A stretch of 45,034 nucleotides of DNA from Selenomonadaceae bacterium (GTDB taxonomy: Bacteria; Bacillota; Negativicutes; Selenomonadales; Selenomonadaceae). Below the pieces are notes generated by a model. The model made no database searches. It was not told where the DNA came from and saw only the letters and a program-made list of their open reading frames with translations. A program made the position numbers and the translations under genes. This document shows, piece after piece, positions 8,084 through 15,908 of this stretch. Location of the stretch: assembly GCA_017470715.1 (NCBI GenBank), contig JAFUYE010000066.1:1-45034 (forward strand), read 5' to 3'. Within the stretch, counting starts at the first letter, position 1. Every line of letters begins with the position of its first letter.

Positions 8084-8123
8084 AAAAAAATTTCCCCGCT
8101 CACACGAACGGGGATTTTTTTTT
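8082..8123. terminator. Bidirectional intrinsic terminator
   Basis: CCCCG (8094-8098) pairs with CGGGG (8109-8113), flanked by an A-run on the left and a T-run on the right. It can therefore end transcription from both the DUF805 gene (plus) and the DUF1294 gene (minus), which converge here. Confidence 0.85.
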
Positions 8124-8424
8124 ACCGAAAAATTTTGTCCAAGATGTTTGCGGGATTCGTCAGCAGAATTCCGATTAAAAATATTTGCACGAACAACAGC
8201 AACGGCACGCCGAATTTAAATTTCAGGTGTAAAGTTTTGTGGTGAAAAAATTCCATTGCAATGCCCGCGCCCAACGCTCCGCCGATTGCCGACCAGAGCA
8301 ACAACGTACTTTCGCGAACGCGCCATTTGTCGTGTTGAGCGCAATATTTGTCGTAACCGAACATGGCGAAAGTTATCACGTTGACGACGGCAAGATACGC
8401 GGCAAGAAAAATTTTTGTCTCCAT
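8122..8424 (-). CDS. DUF1294 family membrane protein
   Basis: Protein of 100 residues matching the short DUF1294 family: GYDKYCAQHDKWRVRESTLL followed by GGALGAGIAMEFFHHKTLH and KFGVPLLL. Three hydrophobic stretches suggest an inner-membrane protein. The function is unknown. It is the last gene of a minus-strand run; 11 bases separate it from the DUF4127 gene upstream. The stop codon overlaps the T-run of the shared terminator. Confidence 0.85.
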   Translation of the reverse strand: METKIFLAAYLAVVNVITFAMFGYDKYCAQHDKWRVRESTLLLWSAIGGALGAGIAMEFFHHKTLHLKFKFGVPLLLFVQIFLIGILLTNPANILDKIFR

Positions 8425-8435
8425 AAAAATTCACC

Positions 8436-10079
8436 TTAACCGACGAATTTAAAGCGCGGATCACATTCAAACGTTCGTTGCCACGGCAAAGAAAATTTTA
8501 AATCTTCAAGCCGCCATTGTTTCGGCAACAACAAATTTTTCGCGGTGAATTCCTTCATGCGTTCGTTTAAAAGTTTTTCAAGCGTCGGAAGTTTTTCTTC
8601 CAAATTCATCGGGGTGCCTTCGCCCGGCGTCGAATAACTTGCCGCAACGATTTCTTGACGGACATTCGCCTGATAAATCCAATCGTCCAGATAACGCGTC
8701 GTCAAAAGTTCGGCAACGTCTTTGTCGCTCATGAACGGAGTCAACACGCCCGAACCGATTAAAAATCCGCTCGAATTGGTCGCCGTGTTCCAGCCGCCGT
8801 AAGCGCGAATTTTGTACTGCAGGCCGTCGCGTTTAATTTGATTCATCAACGAATTGTCCGCGCCGTTTGAAAATGAAATGTCCGCAACCGCAACGGGATA
8901 ATTTTTGTCGGTGAGTTCGCGCAAAATTTTCACGAAAGTTTTTACGTCGCCGCGATTTTTGAGCTTGTTTTTCTTTTGGTTGGAGGACTCGAAAGTTTTG
9001 CCGTCGTCGCGAGTGTTGACGGCGATAACCAAATCTGCGCGTTCGTGTGACGGAATTTGCAGACCGCCCGCCGCAATAATCGCCGCGTCAATCGAAACTC
9101 CAATCGGTTCGTTGCAGTAACGGGGCCAAGTTTCCGCGCCCGTGCCTAGGTTGTATTCGACGGACACGAACGGCGTCAAATTTCGGTCGTAATTGATTGC
9201 GCGGGCAACCAGCAACATGCCGAGTTCGTCCGCGCCGCTGGTGACTTGCACGACGGTTTTGCCCATGTCGGAAGCCAATTCGGTGAGCTTGCGGCTTTCG
9301 CGGTGAGTCTGCGAAAATCTTGCGCTGTCGTCACAGCCGAGCAAAAAATATTGAAAAACTCCTTCGCGGGCGTATTCGATAAAAAGTTCGTTCGCGTCGG
9401 AATTTTTTGCGCGGCGCATAAACCAATCGTCAAGATATTCTTTCGGGATGTCGGCTTCAAGTTTTTTGAGCTTGCGTTTGTCGCCACTCGTGAGCAAACC
9501 CATTTCCTGCTTGTCGACGAGCGCGGTGTACTGGAAAATTTTTGCGCCGTGCGTCTCGTAATAGGGAACTTCGCCCTTGAAATTGTAAGCGGGCGTTCGC
9601 ATTATCGTTCCGATAAGGTAAATCGGCAGCGTCGGAAAATTTTCGTGGAAAGTTTTAAAACGTTGTGCGCGTTCCATAATCGTTTGCTTGTCGAGGCTGT
9701 GCGTTCGCGACGCAACCAAACTGCCGTACAACAGCGAGTCCGTCGACAAAACTGCGGCGTCGGCTTGCGGTGCGATTTCTTCAAGCCACGTCCACATTGC
9801 TTGCGTGTCGCCCATGTTCGTGCGCGTGCCAATCGCTTCAACGGGCGGCGTCAAAATTTCGTAACCGAGTTTTTCGGCGACCTGCACGACTTGATATAAA
9901 TTGCACGGGCGACCGTCAATCGGCACGTAGATAATTTTTTTGCCCTGCGCGAAGGCTGTCGAAGTAAAAATCATAAGCGTCACCAACAGAACCAAAAATT
10001 TTGTTAAGGGACAAGGGACAAGGGAGAAGGGAGCAGTGTTTACAAACGTAATTTGCCCTTGTTCCGGCATGCTTTTCAC
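8436..10079 (-). CDS. DUF4127 family exported protein
   Basis: Long secreted or periplasmic protein of the DUF4127 family. After a hydrophobic signal (FLVLLVTLMIFTSTAFA) it has the family opening KKIIYVPIDGRPCNLYQVVQ, then GTRTNMGDTQAM, STDSLLYGSLVASRTH, GCDDSARFSQTH, SGADELGMLLVARA and ADISFSNGADNSL. The Asp-rich conserved motifs suggest an enzyme, but no activity is established for the family as far as I know. The annotated GTG start overlaps the stop of the HAD gene (GTGA). It gives an oddly long 25-residue n-region, part of which translates a CCCTTGT-type tandem repeat (10008-10033). A start nearer the signal, such as the TTG of FLVLL, is possible. Confidence 0.85.
   Translation of the reverse strand: MKSMPEQGQITFVNTAPFSLVPCPLTKFLVLLVTLMIFTSTAFAQGKKIIYVPIDGRPCNLYQVVQVAEKLGYEILTPPVEAIGTRTNMGDTQAMWTWLEEIAPQADAAVLSTDSLLYGSLVASRTHSLDKQTIMERAQRFKTFHENFPTLPIYLIGTIMRTPAYNFKGEVPYYETHGAKIFQYTALVDKQEMGLLTSGDKRKLKKLEADIPKEYLDDWFMRRAKNSDANELFIEYAREGVFQYFLLGCDDSARFSQTHRESRKLTELASDMGKTVVQVTSGADELGMLLVARAINYDRNLTPFVSVEYNLGTGAETWPRYCNEPIGVSIDAAIIAAGGLQIPSHERADLVIAVNTRDDGKTFESSNQKKNKLKNRGDVKTFVKILRELTDKNYPVAVADISFSNGADNSLMNQIKRDGLQYKIRAYGGWNTATNSSGFLIGSGVLTPFMSDKDVAELLTTRYLDDWIYQANVRQEIVAASYSTPGEGTPMNLEEKLPTLEKLLNERMKEFTAKNLLLPKQWRLEDLKFSLPWQRTFECDPRFKFVG
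10008..10033. repeat. Short tandem repeat (GGGACAA units) inside the DUF4127 5' end
   Basis: On the plus strand the sequence runs AAGGGACAAGGGACAAGGGA and continues into AGAAGGGAG, a 7-base unit repeated imperfectly three to four times. It falls between the HAD gene's stop and the signal peptide of the DUF4127 protein and is in frame with it. Confidence 0.7.
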
Positions 10080-10882
10080 TTGTCAATCACTCCAATTTTT
10101 GCCAGATAAGTGTAAATGCCCCCGTCTTCGTTCGAGTCAGTCACTGCGGCGGCAAGTTTTTTAATTTTGTCGGGTGCGTTCGCCATTGCAACGGAATTCG
10201 GTATCAGCGTGAGCATTTCGGTATCGTTGTAGTTGTCGCCGAACGCAATCGCCTCGTCAAGCGCGAAACCGTAATGTTTCAGCAAAACTTCAATGCCGGT
10301 CGCTTTTGAAACGCTTTTATCCATGACTTCCAAAAGATGCGGGGCACTTCGCACGACATTTAACGCGGGAAATTCGTCGCTCAAGACAGTTTCCATCTCT
10401 TTGCACGTCGGAGGCTCGCAACGAACAAAAATTTTGTTCGGCAAAGTGTTTTCGCTCAAAAGTTCGGCAAAATTTCCGATTTCAAACGGCGCGCCCGTGT
10501 TTCGTTGCTCTTCAAGGACGCGTTCGTCAATTTTTTCGACAACCCAACGCCGTCCGGTGTAATAACTTATCGTAATGTCTTGCCAACCGAATTTCATTGC
10601 CGCCAAAATGTTTTTTGCCTCGTCGTGAGCAATTTTTTTGTCGAACAGAATTTTTTCGTCGTCCGTCAAGACAAGTCCGCCGCTGTAACTGATAACGGGC
10701 GTGTGCGGCATGTTGAGCGCGTCGGTTATCGGGTAAATTCCTTCCGGCATACGTGCGGACACAAAAACGAATTTAATTCCGCGTTCCGTGACAATTTTCA
10801 GCGCGTCGGCGTGCAATTTCGGCGTACTTTTGTCGTTTGCCAAAAAAGTGCCGTCAATGTCCGACAAAATTATTTTAATCAT
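10076..10882 (-). CDS. HAD-superfamily hydrolase, Cof/YidA type
   Basis: Protein of 268 residues, the usual length of the Cof subfamily (HAD IIB) of sugar-phosphate and other phosphatases. Motif I is SDIDGTFLAND with both catalytic aspartates, motif II is the S/T in FVFVSARMP, motif III is the Lys in DKSVSKATG and motif IV is AFGDNYNDTEML. The cap domain lies between residues about 85 and 190. Substrates of this subfamily vary and cannot be assigned here. Its ATG overlaps the stop of the FtsZ-like gene (ATGA), and its own stop overlaps the DUF4127 start, showing tight translational coupling. Confidence 0.92.
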   Translation of the reverse strand: MIKIILSDIDGTFLANDKSTPKLHADALKIVTERGIKFVFVSARMPEGIYPITDALNMPHTPVISYSGGLVLTDDEKILFDKKIAHDEAKNILAAMKFGWQDITISYYTGRRWVVEKIDERVLEEQRNTGAPFEIGNFAELLSENTLPNKIFVRCEPPTCKEMETVLSDEFPALNVVRSAPHLLEVMDKSVSKATGIEVLLKHYGFALDEAIAFGDNYNDTEMLTLIPNSVAMANAPDKIKKLAAAVTDSNEDGGIYTYLAKIGVIDK

Positions 10883-11811
10883 GATTGAAACCTCCCAAAA
10901 AAATTTTTCAGCAACGGGAAATTCGATTTTTCCGATTTAAATTCGGGCGGGCGCATGAACATTATCGACGCTTGAACTTTATCGCCGACAGCCGAATCTT
11001 TGTCGACAAACCAAAAAAGCTTCGCACTGCTCGGAATTTGTGTTTTGAGGAATTTTTTCGCTTCATCAGCCGAACTTTTGAAGAATAATTCGCCGCCGGT
11101 CACTCGCGCAATAATTTTCGGCGTGACTTTGAGTTCTTCGGGGTCAATCGTTTTAAAGTTGACGGCATTTTTCATTGCGGCAAGTGCGTTTTCGTTGCCT
11201 TCAGCTTCGCCGTAAGCAAAAGCCGCATTTCCGAACTTTACATCGCTCGCAGACAGTTTTTTATTGAAAATCAGCGTGTCAAGGAAGTTTTTGACGCCGT
11301 TACAAAAAATTTCGTCCGCGACGGCAAATAAATCGTTCAAGCTGACTTCTTTTCGGTTCAAACGGAACAAAAACAATTTTTCGGCGGGCAAAGTAAACAA
11401 ACTGTCGGCTTTTACAAATTCAGTCATGCATCTTGCGGCGTTTTCGTGGCGAATTTGATTTTCGAGCTTCGACGGAAGGTTTGCAAATGCCGCAGTTGCC
11501 GTTTTGTGAGCTTTTGCGTGCGAAATTATCATCGGAATTGCACGATTTGCCGCAGTTGAGCCCAAGCCCGCGACCAAAATAATAAAATTCGCGCCGTCGA
11601 GTGCCTCCGAAATTTTTTGTTGAATCGTAACCGCGTCACGATTAAGAAAAATATTCGTTTTGGTCGTCGTTGTGAGCAAAATGTTTTCGTCATTGCCGAT
11701 TGCGACGAATCCGGCGGAAATTTTTTGTCCGACACGCGAATTCATCATCAAACTGATAGCACGTGCGCCGCTTTCGCCGAGCCCGACGATTTTCACGTTA
11801 AGATTTTTCAT
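10879..11811 (-). CDS. Degenerate FtsZ/tubulin-like protein
   Basis: Protein of 310 residues whose overall pattern follows FtsZ: VKIVGLGESGARAISLMM (the N-terminal nucleotide loop), GANFIILVAGLGS around 73-85, a central HENAARCMTEFVKADSLFTLP resembling the 'vD.li.iPN' region, ADEIFCNGVKNFLDTLI before the T7 loop, and KVTPKIIARVTGG after it. Key residues have decayed: the tubulin signature GGGTGTG is GLGSTAA, and the T7 catalytic loop NVDFAD is KLSASD, keeping only the last Asp. GTP hydrolysis is therefore doubtful. There is no long C-terminal tail or FtsA/ZipA-binding peptide. It lies between a PPP phosphatase and a HAD hydrolase, not in a division cluster. Family placement is by pattern recognition; a true ftsZ presumably lies elsewhere. 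Confidence 0.7.
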   Translation of the reverse strand: MKNLNVKIVGLGESGARAISLMMNSRVGQKISAGFVAIGNDENILLTTTTKTNIFLNRDAVTIQQKISEALDGANFIILVAGLGSTAANRAIPMIISHAKAHKTATAAFANLPSKLENQIRHENAARCMTEFVKADSLFTLPAEKLFLFRLNRKEVSLNDLFAVADEIFCNGVKNFLDTLIFNKKLSASDVKFGNAAFAYGEAEGNENALAAMKNAVNFKTIDPEELKVTPKIIARVTGGELFFKSSADEAKKFLKTQIPSSAKLFWFVDKDSAVGDKVQASIMFMRPPEFKSEKSNFPLLKNFFGRFQS

Positions 11812-11820
11812 ATTCGCTCC

Positions 11821-12498
11821 TCAATCGCTCTGCCAAATTCTGTCGCTCAAAATGTCGATACAAGAAATTTTTCCGTCTTGCATGAATGAGCCCGTGTCCA
11901 TGAGCGTAATTTTATTCGGCAAACGTATCGGATAGTACCAATTTCGCTTCAAAAACGGCGTGGGCGTGTGTCCGCAGACAACATGCGCATTTCCGGTGTA
12001 ACCGTTATAAAATTTCTCGCGAATCCAAAGCAGTGATTCTTCGTCTTGTTCGTCGAGCGATTTTTTCGGGTCAAGTCCCGCGTGCACGAAAATATATTCT
12101 TCGCCGTTAACATCAAGCCGATAATAATACGGACGTTCGTCGATAAATTTCAATGCGCGTTGAAAAGCCGTCGGGTCACGTTGCCGCCACGCGTCGAATT
12201 CGGCTTTGGTTTTGTCGCCGCCGTTCGGTAACCAAATGTAGCCTTCCGAGCCGCCGAGCAGGTAATAATACAGCATCATTTGTTCATGATTGCCGCGAAG
12301 TGCCACGACATTTGGTTTTTCGCTCATTTCCATCGCCCAACGGAAACAACGCATGTTTTCTTCGCCGCGGTCAATGTAGTCGCCGAGCAAAATCAGCAAA
12401 TCTTTGCGTTCGTCGAAGTCGATTTTGTGAAACAACGACAGCAAGCGCGTGAATTTGCCGTGCATGTCGCCGATAACCAAAATCTGCCGATAATTCAT
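11821..12498 (-). CDS. PPP-family metallophosphatase (PrpA/lambda-phosphatase type)
   Basis: Protein of 225 residues with the full PPP signature: GDMHG (residues 10-14), GDYIDRG, GNHE and FVHAGLDP, plus the downstream His in VCGHTP. These bind two metal ions and catalyse phosphomonoester hydrolysis. Relatives include bacteriophage-lambda and PrpA serine/threonine phosphatases and diadenosine tetraphosphatase, so protein or nucleotide substrates are both possible. It is the first gene of the minus-strand operon, 9 bases ahead of the FtsZ-like gene. RBS AAGGAAGG precedes the ATG. Confidence 0.9.
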   Translation of the reverse strand: MNYRQILVIGDMHGKFTRLLSLFHKIDFDERKDLLILLGDYIDRGEENMRCFRWAMEMSEKPNVVALRGNHEQMMLYYYLLGGSEGYIWLPNGGDKTKAEFDAWRQRDPTAFQRALKFIDERPYYYRLDVNGEEYIFVHAGLDPKKSLDEQDEESLLWIREKFYNGYTGNAHVVCGHTPTPFLKRNWYYPIRLPNKITLMDTGSFMQDGKISCIDILSDRIWQSD

Positions 12499-12609
12499 CG
12501 TATCGCCTTCCTTCGTGACGTTCGGGAAAAAATTTTCGGTTATAAATTCTTTCGCGGGCGCGATTTTCCTGCAAACGGCGATAATATTTGCTTGTCGAAC
12601 GCTTCAAAC

Positions 12610-12647
12610 AAAAAAATCTCCCAAGCAGTTGCCTGAGAGTTTTTTTA
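12610..12647. terminator. Intrinsic terminator-like hairpin
   Basis: A 9-position imperfect stem (CTCCCAAGC with GCCTGAGAG) is flanked by seven As and seven Ts, so it could work on either strand. On the minus strand it would end transcripts of the HlyD/ABC-2 operon. Confidence 0.6.
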
Positions 12648-12701
12648 TAAACGCGTATTACTTTTAGCGATTGTCGGTAAAGTACTTAACGGCGAAAATC
12701 A

Positions 12702-12886
12702 GAGGCCGTCACGGATGACGGCCTCGCCCGCGTATTTCGCGTGATGCGAAATTTGCGGGCAACACCAAGTACGGGTTATCGCAACGTTTGTTTTGCGAAC
12801 GACTGACGCTCCACGCGCAGGCGAAGGCGCGCTGGCAAGCGTTCGCAACTTCTTTGCTACTTTCTTCCTTCGCTGGAAGAAAGTAG
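12702..12886. repeat. Structured hairpin element, copy B (inverted relative to copy A)
   Basis: Three hairpins mirror copy A in reverse order. The first is a perfect 10-bp stem 12702-12711/12716-12725 (loop CGGA). The second is a nested stem GCCCGC/GCGGGC (726-731/755-760) enclosing ATTTCGC/GCGAAAT. The third is a perfect 12-bp stem 12857-12868/12875-12886. A further long pairing GCGAACG/CGTTCGC lies between. Stem sequences differ from copy A but pairing is kept, which points to a conserved structure. Confidence 0.7.
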
Positions 12887-12973
12887 ATTTCAAAAACTAA
12901 AATTAACGAATCAGCCGAATCGAAGTCGACACGCCGCAAGGTTGCGACAATCCAAATTTATCGCGATCAAAGG

Positions 12974-14638
12974 TCATTCTTTCCAAATGTTTTTGCCGCC
13001 GGTGAAATTATTTTCGTCGTCCCAATCTTCGGGCAAACCTTTTGCCAAAACGACGGGCACGGGCGAATTTTCCTGCACGTATTTTGAAACGGATCCGACA
13101 GTTTCTTCGTCGAAACTGCCGAAACCGCGAGTACCCATGACAACCAAATCATAGCCGCCTTGCTTGATGACGCTGACAATTTCGTCCGCAGGTTCGCCGA
13201 CTTCGACGAGAGTTTTAACTTCAATGTCCGAAGGCACGACTTGCCGCAAATCGTTCAGCAAATTATACGCGGTTGCATTCAATTCGCTCGGCACGTAACC
13301 GCCCAAGCTGACTTGTTCAAACGCGGCAATGTCTTCGTCGATTTTCACGACCATAAGCAAAGTGATTCGTGCGCCCCACGCTTCGGCAACGTTGACTGCT
13401 TGCAGTAAAGCTTTGAACGCCTGACCGGATCCGTCCGTCGGCACCAAAATATTTTTTACGATTGATTCGGGCTTAAAAATCGCGTTCGACACTTCAAATT
13501 GTCCGAGTGCTTCGGCTTGTTTCGATTTAATCAAATCTTTTTGCGCCGTGAAGAAACGCAAGCTCAACAAAATCGCGACGATTGCCACGTAAATGAAAAA
13601 CGCTCCGATTTCCGAACTGATTTGCGGTAAAGTTGCTCCGCGCTGAATTATGTCACGCGTGAAATGATATTCCCACGTCAACGGGAAAATGTGCGACACC
13701 GCCACAACCCACGGTGCCAAATGCGACAACGGGCTTGTCACGCCGCCGAGAATAAATCCGCCGGGGATAAACAAAATCATTCGGCTTGACGCGATACCGG
13801 GATTCGACGCCGTCCAACCGATTAAAACGCTCATCATGCCGAGCATTACCGCGAAGACTATTTGAATCAGCAGGAAGTCGATTAATCGCCCGCTGAAAAC
13901 CAAATCGCCCCACACGCGCAGAATTGCCAGCCCGACAAAGAACGAAATTATCATGCACGCGGCGTAAGGCAGAATTCGCCCGATTAAATCCCACGGCGTA
14001 CCGTCGAGTAAAATTTTGTCAATCTGGTGAGTCAGTCGAAGTCGCGGAACCATGCCGATTGTCGCGAACACGAAAAACATTGACCCGAAGAAAAACAGAA
14101 ATCCTTGCGTCTGCGTATTCGACGTTGAGCCGGCGGGATTGAAAAGTTTTCGCGAATTTAATGCCAGCCCGCCCGTCGCCGAAGAATTTTTCATCGCGTT
14201 GTTAATCGCGACAAGTTCGTTCATTGCCTCTTGCACGTCGGCAGTCTGCGCGGTATTTGAGTTATCGTAAAAAATTCCGAGCGGCGTCGTGTTGTCCGTG
14301 TAAAAATTTTTCTCGAAGTCCTGCGGAAAATAAACCACGGCAACAGTTTCGTCGCGGTAAAAAAATTCGTTCGGGTTTGACGGCACGTTGATGACTGCGG
14401 TAACGTTCATGTATTCGGACGAATCAATCTGCGTCGTAATTTCGCGGCTCAGGCGTGAATTGTCCAAGTCAATGACGACGACGGGCGCATCTTTCGCGAA
14501 ATTTTGTCCCATCAAAACCGACAACAACACGGTGACAATCACGGCGACGGTCAGGCAAACTTTTTCGTAGGGCATACCTTTGCCGCTGAACAGAAATTTT
14601 ACTTCGTCTTTGAAACTTTCAACGAATCCCATAATCAC
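12974..14638 (-). CDS. ABC-2 type membrane permease fused to a C-terminal UspA domain
   Basis: Protein of 554 residues. The first ~385 are an ABC-2/YhhJ-type permease: one N-terminal helix (VCLTVAVIVTVLLSVLMG), a large extracytoplasmic domain starting VVVIDLDNSRLSREI, and five helices from about residue 180, including IPGGFILGGVTSPL and FPLTWEYHFTRDI. Residues 396-535 are a universal stress protein domain beginning ILVPTDGSGQAFKALLQA and ending VVMGTRGFGSFDEETVGS, which fits the ATP-binding pattern G-x2-G-x9-G-S. I know this combination as unusual. Its start overlaps the stop of the upstream HlyD adaptor gene (ATGA-type, 4 bases). No ATP-binding cassette gene is adjacent, so the motor subunit must be encoded elsewhere, or the protein works without one. 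Confidence 0.88.
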   Translation of the reverse strand: MIMGFVESFKDEVKFLFSGKGMPYEKVCLTVAVIVTVLLSVLMGQNFAKDAPVVVIDLDNSRLSREITTQIDSSEYMNVTAVINVPSNPNEFFYRDETVAVVYFPQDFEKNFYTDNTTPLGIFYDNSNTAQTADVQEAMNELVAINNAMKNSSATGGLALNSRKLFNPAGSTSNTQTQGFLFFFGSMFFVFATIGMVPRLRLTHQIDKILLDGTPWDLIGRILPYAACMIISFFVGLAILRVWGDLVFSGRLIDFLLIQIVFAVMLGMMSVLIGWTASNPGIASSRMILFIPGGFILGGVTSPLSHLAPWVVAVSHIFPLTWEYHFTRDIIQRGATLPQISSEIGAFFIYVAIVAILLSLRFFTAQKDLIKSKQAEALGQFEVSNAIFKPESIVKNILVPTDGSGQAFKALLQAVNVAEAWGARITLLMVVKIDEDIAAFEQVSLGGYVPSELNATAYNLLNDLRQVVPSDIEVKTLVEVGEPADEIVSVIKQGGYDLVVMGTRGFGSFDEETVGSVSKYVQENSPVPVVLAKGLPEDWDDENNFTGGKNIWKE

Positions 14639-15729
14639 AGCTCCACGGTGACGGTTTGTCCCGCCAAAACATTTTCGTTTGCGTCAATGTAAATTCGCAC
14701 TTGAAACGCCGATAAATCTGCTTGACCTTTTTCGCGTGACTGTTTCAAATCCGCGAAACCGGGTGCCTGCGTCAACAGTCGAATCGTTCCGCGAACTTTT
14801 TTGTTGCCCGCAACCGTCGTGCAGGTAATTTCGTCGCCTTCGCGCAGATTGACCGCCTGTTCTTCGGAAAGATAAATGTCGTAATAAATTCGTTTCGTTT
14901 CCAGCAAAATGACGGGGACATTCGGCGCAACCATTTCGCCTTGCTTTTGCAACACGGACAAAATTTTTCCGTCTTCGGGCGCGTGCAAAGTCAAGCGCGA
15001 TTTCGCCACTTCAAGTTCTTTGAGCTGAACTTCCAAAAATTTTTTCTGTTCGGTCAAGGCGGCTATGTCGTTGCGAATATTTTCCGCCGTAGCACGTTCC
15101 TGGGCGATTGTCGGCAAGTTGAGCGAATCGGTCGAGCCGTTGTCCGCCACGCCCGCCAAAAGTCTGTCAAGCAGTTGTTGTTGAGTTTCGACGTTCGCCC
15201 GCGCAACATTCAATGCCATTGTCGCATCGTCGAGTTGAGCTTTGGCAATCGCGCCGTCTTTGAACAGTTCGGCTTTTCGATTGTAATCGAGTTCCGCGTT
15301 GGAAAGTGTCGCCCGTGCCGCCGAGACCGCTCCGCGTTGGCTGTCGATCTGTCGGAAAGATTGTTGTTCGTCGTTGTCGGCGCGGAATAAATTTGTCCGC
15401 ATTGTTCCCGAAGTCGATTGAATCTGCGCGTCGAGTTGGGCAATTTGCGCTTTGAGTTTTTCAATCGCCAAATTCGTATCGGTCGCGTCAATTTCCATGA
15501 CGACTTGTCCGGCGGTGACTTCCTGCCCTTCGCGAACCGCTTCGTTGATTAATCGCCCGCCGACCGAATCAAACGACAGCTTGACTTGTTCCGCCGTCAA
15601 AATGCCGTCTTTCCGTTCCGTCGCAAGAATTACTGCGTCGTTGCCGCGATACATCAAAATCAAGCCGCTGACCAGCAACAACACGATGAAAAAAATTCCT
15701 GCCCGAATTGCCTTGCGTTTTGGTGCCAT
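14635..15729 (-). CDS. HlyD-family membrane fusion protein
   Basis: Periplasmic adaptor of 364 residues with one N-terminal membrane anchor (AIRAGIFFIVLLLVSGLILMY). The lipoyl-type half-motif VGGRLINEAVREGQEVTAGQVVMEID is followed by a long coiled-coil hairpin (about 95-225) and the second lipoyl half LTLHAPEDGKILSVLQKQGEMV. It should link the inner-membrane ABC-2 permease encoded next to an outer-membrane channel, as in YhiI/YbhG-type exporters. RBS GGAGG sits 9 bases before the ATG. Cargo is unknown. Confidence 0.9.
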   Translation of the reverse strand: MAPKRKAIRAGIFFIVLLLVSGLILMYRGNDAVILATERKDGILTAEQVKLSFDSVGGRLINEAVREGQEVTAGQVVMEIDATDTNLAIEKLKAQIAQLDAQIQSTSGTMRTNLFRADNDEQQSFRQIDSQRGAVSAARATLSNAELDYNRKAELFKDGAIAKAQLDDATMALNVARANVETQQQLLDRLLAGVADNGSTDSLNLPTIAQERATAENIRNDIAALTEQKKFLEVQLKELEVAKSRLTLHAPEDGKILSVLQKQGEMVAPNVPVILLETKRIYYDIYLSEEQAVNLREGDEITCTTVAGNKKVRGTIRLLTQAPGFADLKQSREKGQADLSAFQVRIYIDANENVLAGQTVTVEL

Positions 15730-15860
15730 AAAAAATTCCTCCGTTGGTAAAAAGATGACTGCGATTTATTTTAGCAAATCGGCGGCGGGCAATGTAATAG
15801 CCGTTTGAAAAATTTTTGTCGGTTATGCTGTGCGGAAAAGAAATTCGCACTCGTGGTTTG

Positions 15861-15889
15861 TTGTTATCGAAAAAATTTTCTGTTAAAAT
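15861..15889 (+). promoter_or_regulatory. Sigma-70 promoter for the 15909-19123 genes
   Basis: TTGTTA (15861-15866) and TAAAAT (15884-15889) with a 17-base spacer, followed by GGAGG and the ATG at 15909. The short leader leaves no room for a riboswitch. Confidence 0.6.
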
Positions 15890-15908
15890 CTGCGCGGAGG
15901 TGTTGATT

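Larger units (their letters stand above)
12499..12973. other. 475-base intergenic region with terminator and hairpin element
   Basis: There is no credible coding sequence. Going right, it holds the leader and presumably the promoter of the minus operon beginning at 12498 (a weak TTGTTT/AATATT pair may exist near 12575-12605), an intrinsic terminator at about 12618-12646, the hairpin element copy B at 12702-12886, and a tail (12905-12946) sharing ACGAATCAGCCG and a GTCGAC-ACGCCGC block with 163-215 near the IS end. Confidence 0.7.
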
